Assembly (NCBI RefSeq): GCF_001430825.1
Contig: NZ_CP010535.1
Span: 2,398,501 to 2,462,500, forward strand
Reading direction: 5' to 3'
Length of the DNA: 64,000 bases
From: Sediminicola sp. YIK13
Lineage (GTDB): Bacteria > Bacteroidota > Bacteroidia > Flavobacteriales > Flavobacteriaceae
The first letter of the stretch is position 1. Every line of letters starts with the position of its first letter. The position numbers and the translations under genes are program-made. The notes under the pieces are model-generated. The model did not search any database, was not told the origin of the DNA, and saw only the letters and a list, made by a program, of their open reading frames with translations. Shown here one piece after another: positions 61,216 through 64,000 of the stretch.

Positions 61216-62109
61216 TTATGTGGTTGAGGGTACTTGTCTCGATTTATACCAAACATTGAGGACTAAACCACCCACAATCAGAAAAATTCCCAATAGGCTC
61301 CACAGTCCATATATTTCATCGAACCAAAAGAATCCTATTACCCCCGTAAATAAGACCTCCATGTATTTGAAGGGAGCAACAAGATTGGTCTTGGCTCCTT
61401 GAAAGGCTTTTGTCATGTACAACTGTCCAAAAAATCCGAAGACCCCTAAGGAAAGTAAAAAGAGCCATTCAAATCCTTGGGGCGTTACCCAATATGGAAT
61501 GGCTAAGACACCTCCCACTAAAGTGGCAATCAACATAAAATAATTTACGACGACCACAGGATGATCACCTTGTCCAATCTTACTGATGATGATAAAAACC
61601 AGACCACTGGCAATTGCTGCTCCCATAGCCAAAGAGAGTCCAACAAAACTGACCTGCCCGTCAAAACCCTTAAGGACGATAACCCCTATGAAAGACATCA
61701 AAAAGAATATCCATTGCCAGCCCTTGATACGCTCCTTCAATAGAACAACAGCGAAAATGGCAGCAAAAATCGGTGCAATATAGCGTATGGAAACTGAGGT
61801 GCCCACAGGCAAATATTTTATGGACATAAAAAAAAGAGTCATGGACGTTACCCCGGCCAACCCACGCAACACCAATAGTTTCCTTTGATTTCCCCAAAAA
61901 GGAATTCGCTGTTGCCAGAGGAAACCCATCGTAAAAAAAAGAGAGCCCAAGGACCTAAAAAAAACCAATTCATAGGCATTGAAATGGACCAAATATTTTA
62001 CAAATACATTCATAAGTGTAAAACCCAAGGTGCTCAGGAGCATAAAAAATATGGCCCTACCCACATCAGTCTTTCCCCATACCACAATTGTTTCCCTCCT
62101 ACTTGCCAA
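61216..62109 (-). CDS. EamA/DMT-family transporter
   Basis: A 297-residue membrane protein with about ten helices, arranged as two EamA repeats (for example MSIKYLPVGTSVSIRYIAPIF and FQGAKTNLVAPFKYMEVLFTG). Such proteins export amino acids, metabolites or drugs; the substrate is unknown. It is convergent with the YdeP-like gene. Confidence 0.88.
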   Translation of the reverse strand: MASRRETIVVWGKTDVGRAIFFMLLSTLGFTLMNVFVKYLVHFNAYELVFFRSLGSLFFTMGFLWQQRIPFWGNQRKLLVLRGLAGVTSMTLFFMSIKYLPVGTSVSIRYIAPIFAAIFAVVLLKERIKGWQWIFFLMSFIGVIVLKGFDGQVSFVGLSLAMGAAIASGLVFIIISKIGQGDHPVVVVNYFMLIATLVGGVLAIPYWVTPQGFEWLFLLSLGVFGFFGQLYMTKAFQGAKTNLVAPFKYMEVLFTGVIGFFWFDEIYGLWSLLGIFLIVGGLVLNVWYKSRQVPSTT

Positions 62110-62392
62110 ATATCAATGCTTTGAAAAGGCAAAGTTCGAACAATGGATGCAATTAATGGTGTTATTGGTCAAATTTCTAGACCCTTTTCCCATTGCCCTA
62201 ATAAATGACAACCAATTTTTAGGGATATCATTCCAGTATGATACTTTCTTCTCCAAATTTAGAAACAACTACCTTAAAATTGGTGGGAAACTGTAACCCC
62301 CTAAAAGAGGTTTTAAAAATTGATCCTTTATCTGAATTAAATTTTAAGTAAATTACGCTAGCTTATCATTGTTTAAAGTCAAATATCGATTT

Positions 62393-64000
62393 ATGAAAAA
62401 AATTTTACACCTAAGCACACTTATATTCTTGTGTTGCGGCTTCCTAGTAAATGCCCAAAAGAAACGTAGTACTTCGGAGAAAACAAATACAGAAGAGATT
62501 TCTTTGGAAGGAATGAAATTACGGAATGTAGGTCCGGCATTCCTGTCCGGAAGGATAGCGGATATTGCCGTTCATCCCAACGATCAAAATGTCTGGTACG
62601 TGGCCGTTGGCTCCGGAGGCGTTTGGAAAACTGAAAATTCCGGAACCACCTGGACCCCTTTATTCGATAAAGAAGCTTCATATTCAACGGGTTGTATTAC
62701 GATAGACCCAAATAACCCTTCTACCATATGGGTGGGCACAGGGGAAAATGTCGGCGGTCGTCATGTAGGCTACGGTGACGGTGTTTACAGAAGTAATGAT
62801 GGAGGGAACAGTTGGGAAAACATGGGCCTTAAGGCTTCCCAGCATATTTCAGAAATTATCGTGCATCCTTCCGATCCTAATATTGTTTGGGTAGCGGCAC
62901 AGGGCCCCCTTTGGAACAAAGGAGGAGAACGAGGTCTTTACAAAACTACAGACGGGGGTAAAACCTGGAATCATGTACTCAAAGGAAACGAATGGACAGG
63001 GGTAACGGATATACAGTTGGACCCTAGAAATCCAGATAGAATTTACGCGGCAACATGGCAAAGACATAGGACCGTTGCTGCCTTAATGGGCGGTGGACCA
63101 GATTCTGGACTTCACCGGTCCGAAGATGGGGGAGAGACCTGGGAAAAACTGAGCAGTGGTCTTCCCAAATCTAATATGGGTAAAATAGGGATTGCCATTT
63201 CGCCCCAACAGCCCGATGTTCTGTATGCGGCCATAGAATTGGACAGAACCAAAGGTGCCGTTTACAAATCTGAAGACCGTGGAGCTTCGTGGAATAAAAT
63301 GTCGAATACCGTTTCTGGGGGAACTGGTCCACACTACTATCAGGAATTATATGCGAGTCCACATGAATTTGACCGTCTGTATTTGATGAACGTTCGTATC
63401 CTGACCTCTGGCGATGGAGGAAAGACCTTTGTTCAGCTACAGGAAGAAGACAAACATTCAGATAACCACTCCCTGGCCTTCAGGGCCGATGACCCTGACT
63501 ATCTATTGGTAGGAACTGATGCTGGTATCTACGAAAGTTTCGACAATGCCAAAACATGGCGGTATATCAAAAATTTACCCTTGACCCAATTCTACAAGGT
63601 AGCGGTCAATGACCAAAAGCCATTTTACCATATTTTTGGCGGGACCCAAGACAACGGGTCTGCCGGAGGACCTTCCAGAACAGATGAGGAGGAAGGAATC
63701 CACAACGGACATTGGTACAAGACCTTGGGAGCAGACGGACACCAGTCTGCCACCGACCCAGAATTCAATAACATCATCTATGCAGAGACGCAACAAGGTG
63801 GCTTGCACCGAATTGACCTAAACTCCGGCGAAGAAGTCTTTATTCAACCACAGGCGAGAGCTGGAGAGGGTTTTGAACGCTTTAATTGGGATGCACCTAT
63901 ATTGGTAAGTCCGCATAAGGCATCAAGACTATATTTTGCCTCACACAGAGTATGGAAATCAGAGAATAGAGGGAATAGCTGGACACCCATCTCTGGTGAC
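62393..64000 (+). CDS. Sortilin-like (VPS10) BNR/WD40-repeat protein, cut at window end
   Basis: The ATG at 62393 opens a frame of 536 codons that runs off the window. It has a signal peptide (residues 1-22), then repeated Asp-box motifs (SGGVWKTENSGTTW, GVYRSNDGGNSWE, GLYKTTDGGKTW, GLHRSEDGGETW, AVYKSEDRGASW). This is the VPS10/sortilin-like beta-propeller seen in secreted Bacteroidota proteins of the glycosyl-hydrolase/exo-alpha-sialidase type. Enzyme activity is unproven. Confidence 0.88.
   Translation, partial: MKKILHLSTLIFLCCGFLVNAQKKRSTSEKTNTEEISLEGMKLRNVGPAFLSGRIADIAVHPNDQNVWYVAVGSGGVWKTENSGTTWTPLFDKEASYSTGCITIDPNNPSTIWVGTGENVGGRHVGYGDGVYRSNDGGNSWENMGLKASQHISEIIVHPSDPNIVWVAAQGPLWNKGGERGLYKTTDGGKTWNHVLKGNEWTGVTDIQLDPRNPDRIYAATWQRHRTVAALMGGGPDSGLHRSEDGGETWEKLSSGLPKSNMGKIGIAISPQQPDVLYAAIELDRTKGAVYKSEDRGASWNKMSNTVSGGTGPHYYQELYASPHEFDRLYLMNVRILTSGDGGKTFVQLQEEDKHSDNHSLAFRADDPDYLLVGTDAGIYESFDNAKTWRYIKNLPLTQFYKVAVNDQKPFYHIFGGTQDNGSAGGPSRTDEEEGIHNGHWYKTLGADGHQSATDPEFNNIIYAETQQGGLHRIDLNSGEEVFIQPQARAGEGFERFNWDAPILVSPHKASRLYFASHRVWKSENRGNSWTPISGD

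Overview
The window comes from a marine-type member of the Bacteroidota, most likely Flavobacteriaceae. The evidence is AT-rich DNA, very few Shine-Dalgarno sequences, leaders that fit the Bacteroidota TTTG / TAnnTTTG promoter pattern, many lipoproteins, an IntDOT-like integrase, and typical flavobacterial neighbourhoods (SDR-type threonine dehydrogenase, MoaCB, DUF4202, a deoxyhypusine-synthase-like gene with arginine decarboxylase and agmatinase).

Positions 1-31,060 are ordinary chromosome: a cut methyltransferase; an AraC regulator divergent from an aldehyde dehydrogenase plus DUF779; a TetR regulator with a CML decarboxylase/EthD/DsbA-like run and two matching palindromic operators; a YjdI-CDGSH iron-sulfur protein; a ChaN-like protein; an M28 peptidase; threonine dehydrogenase; a RimK/protease fusion; a polyamine cluster on the minus strand; and a molybdenum-cofactor cluster (MoaCB, MoaE, MoeA, a CysG N-terminal domain protein, DUF4202).

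Positions 31,062-57,270 are a 26.2-kb integrative and mobilizable element in the 3' end of tRNA-Arg(CCU). A 24-bp direct repeat of the tRNA 3' end lies at each edge, and the tRNA terminator has been left behind at the far (left) edge. The right third carries the mobility module: integrase, excisionase-like HTH, VapE-like helicase, toprim primase, MobC, relaxase, and three 11-bp iterons.

The left two thirds (31,765-50,710) are the main discovery: an integron-like gene-cassette array. A tyrosine recombinase without the IntI-specific insertion is followed by an attI-like region with two palindromes, then 21 cassettes, all with genes on the + strand, separated by 21 attC-like sites of about 123-192 bp. 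Each cassette begins with GTT plus 5-7 bases that are the exact reverse complement of its own end, as expected if cassettes move as circles through a folded attC. The inner stem of every site has A facing C at two fixed places on the top strand, which become T-G wobbles on the bottom strand, so the bottom strand folds better. The cargo is mostly membrane proteins, lipoproteins and secreted proteins, plus a SLATT-protein pair, an ABC ATPase with a small membrane partner, an HTH-membrane regulator and one cassette without an evident gene.

Positions 57,249-64,000 return to chromosome: tRNA-Arg, a tandem duplication of its 5' half with a broken and an intact GIY-YIG gene, a nitroreductase, a molybdopterin oxidoreductase (FdhF/YdeP-like, a plausible user of the cofactor made by the cluster at 27-30 kb), an EamA transporter and a cut sortilin-like beta-propeller protein.
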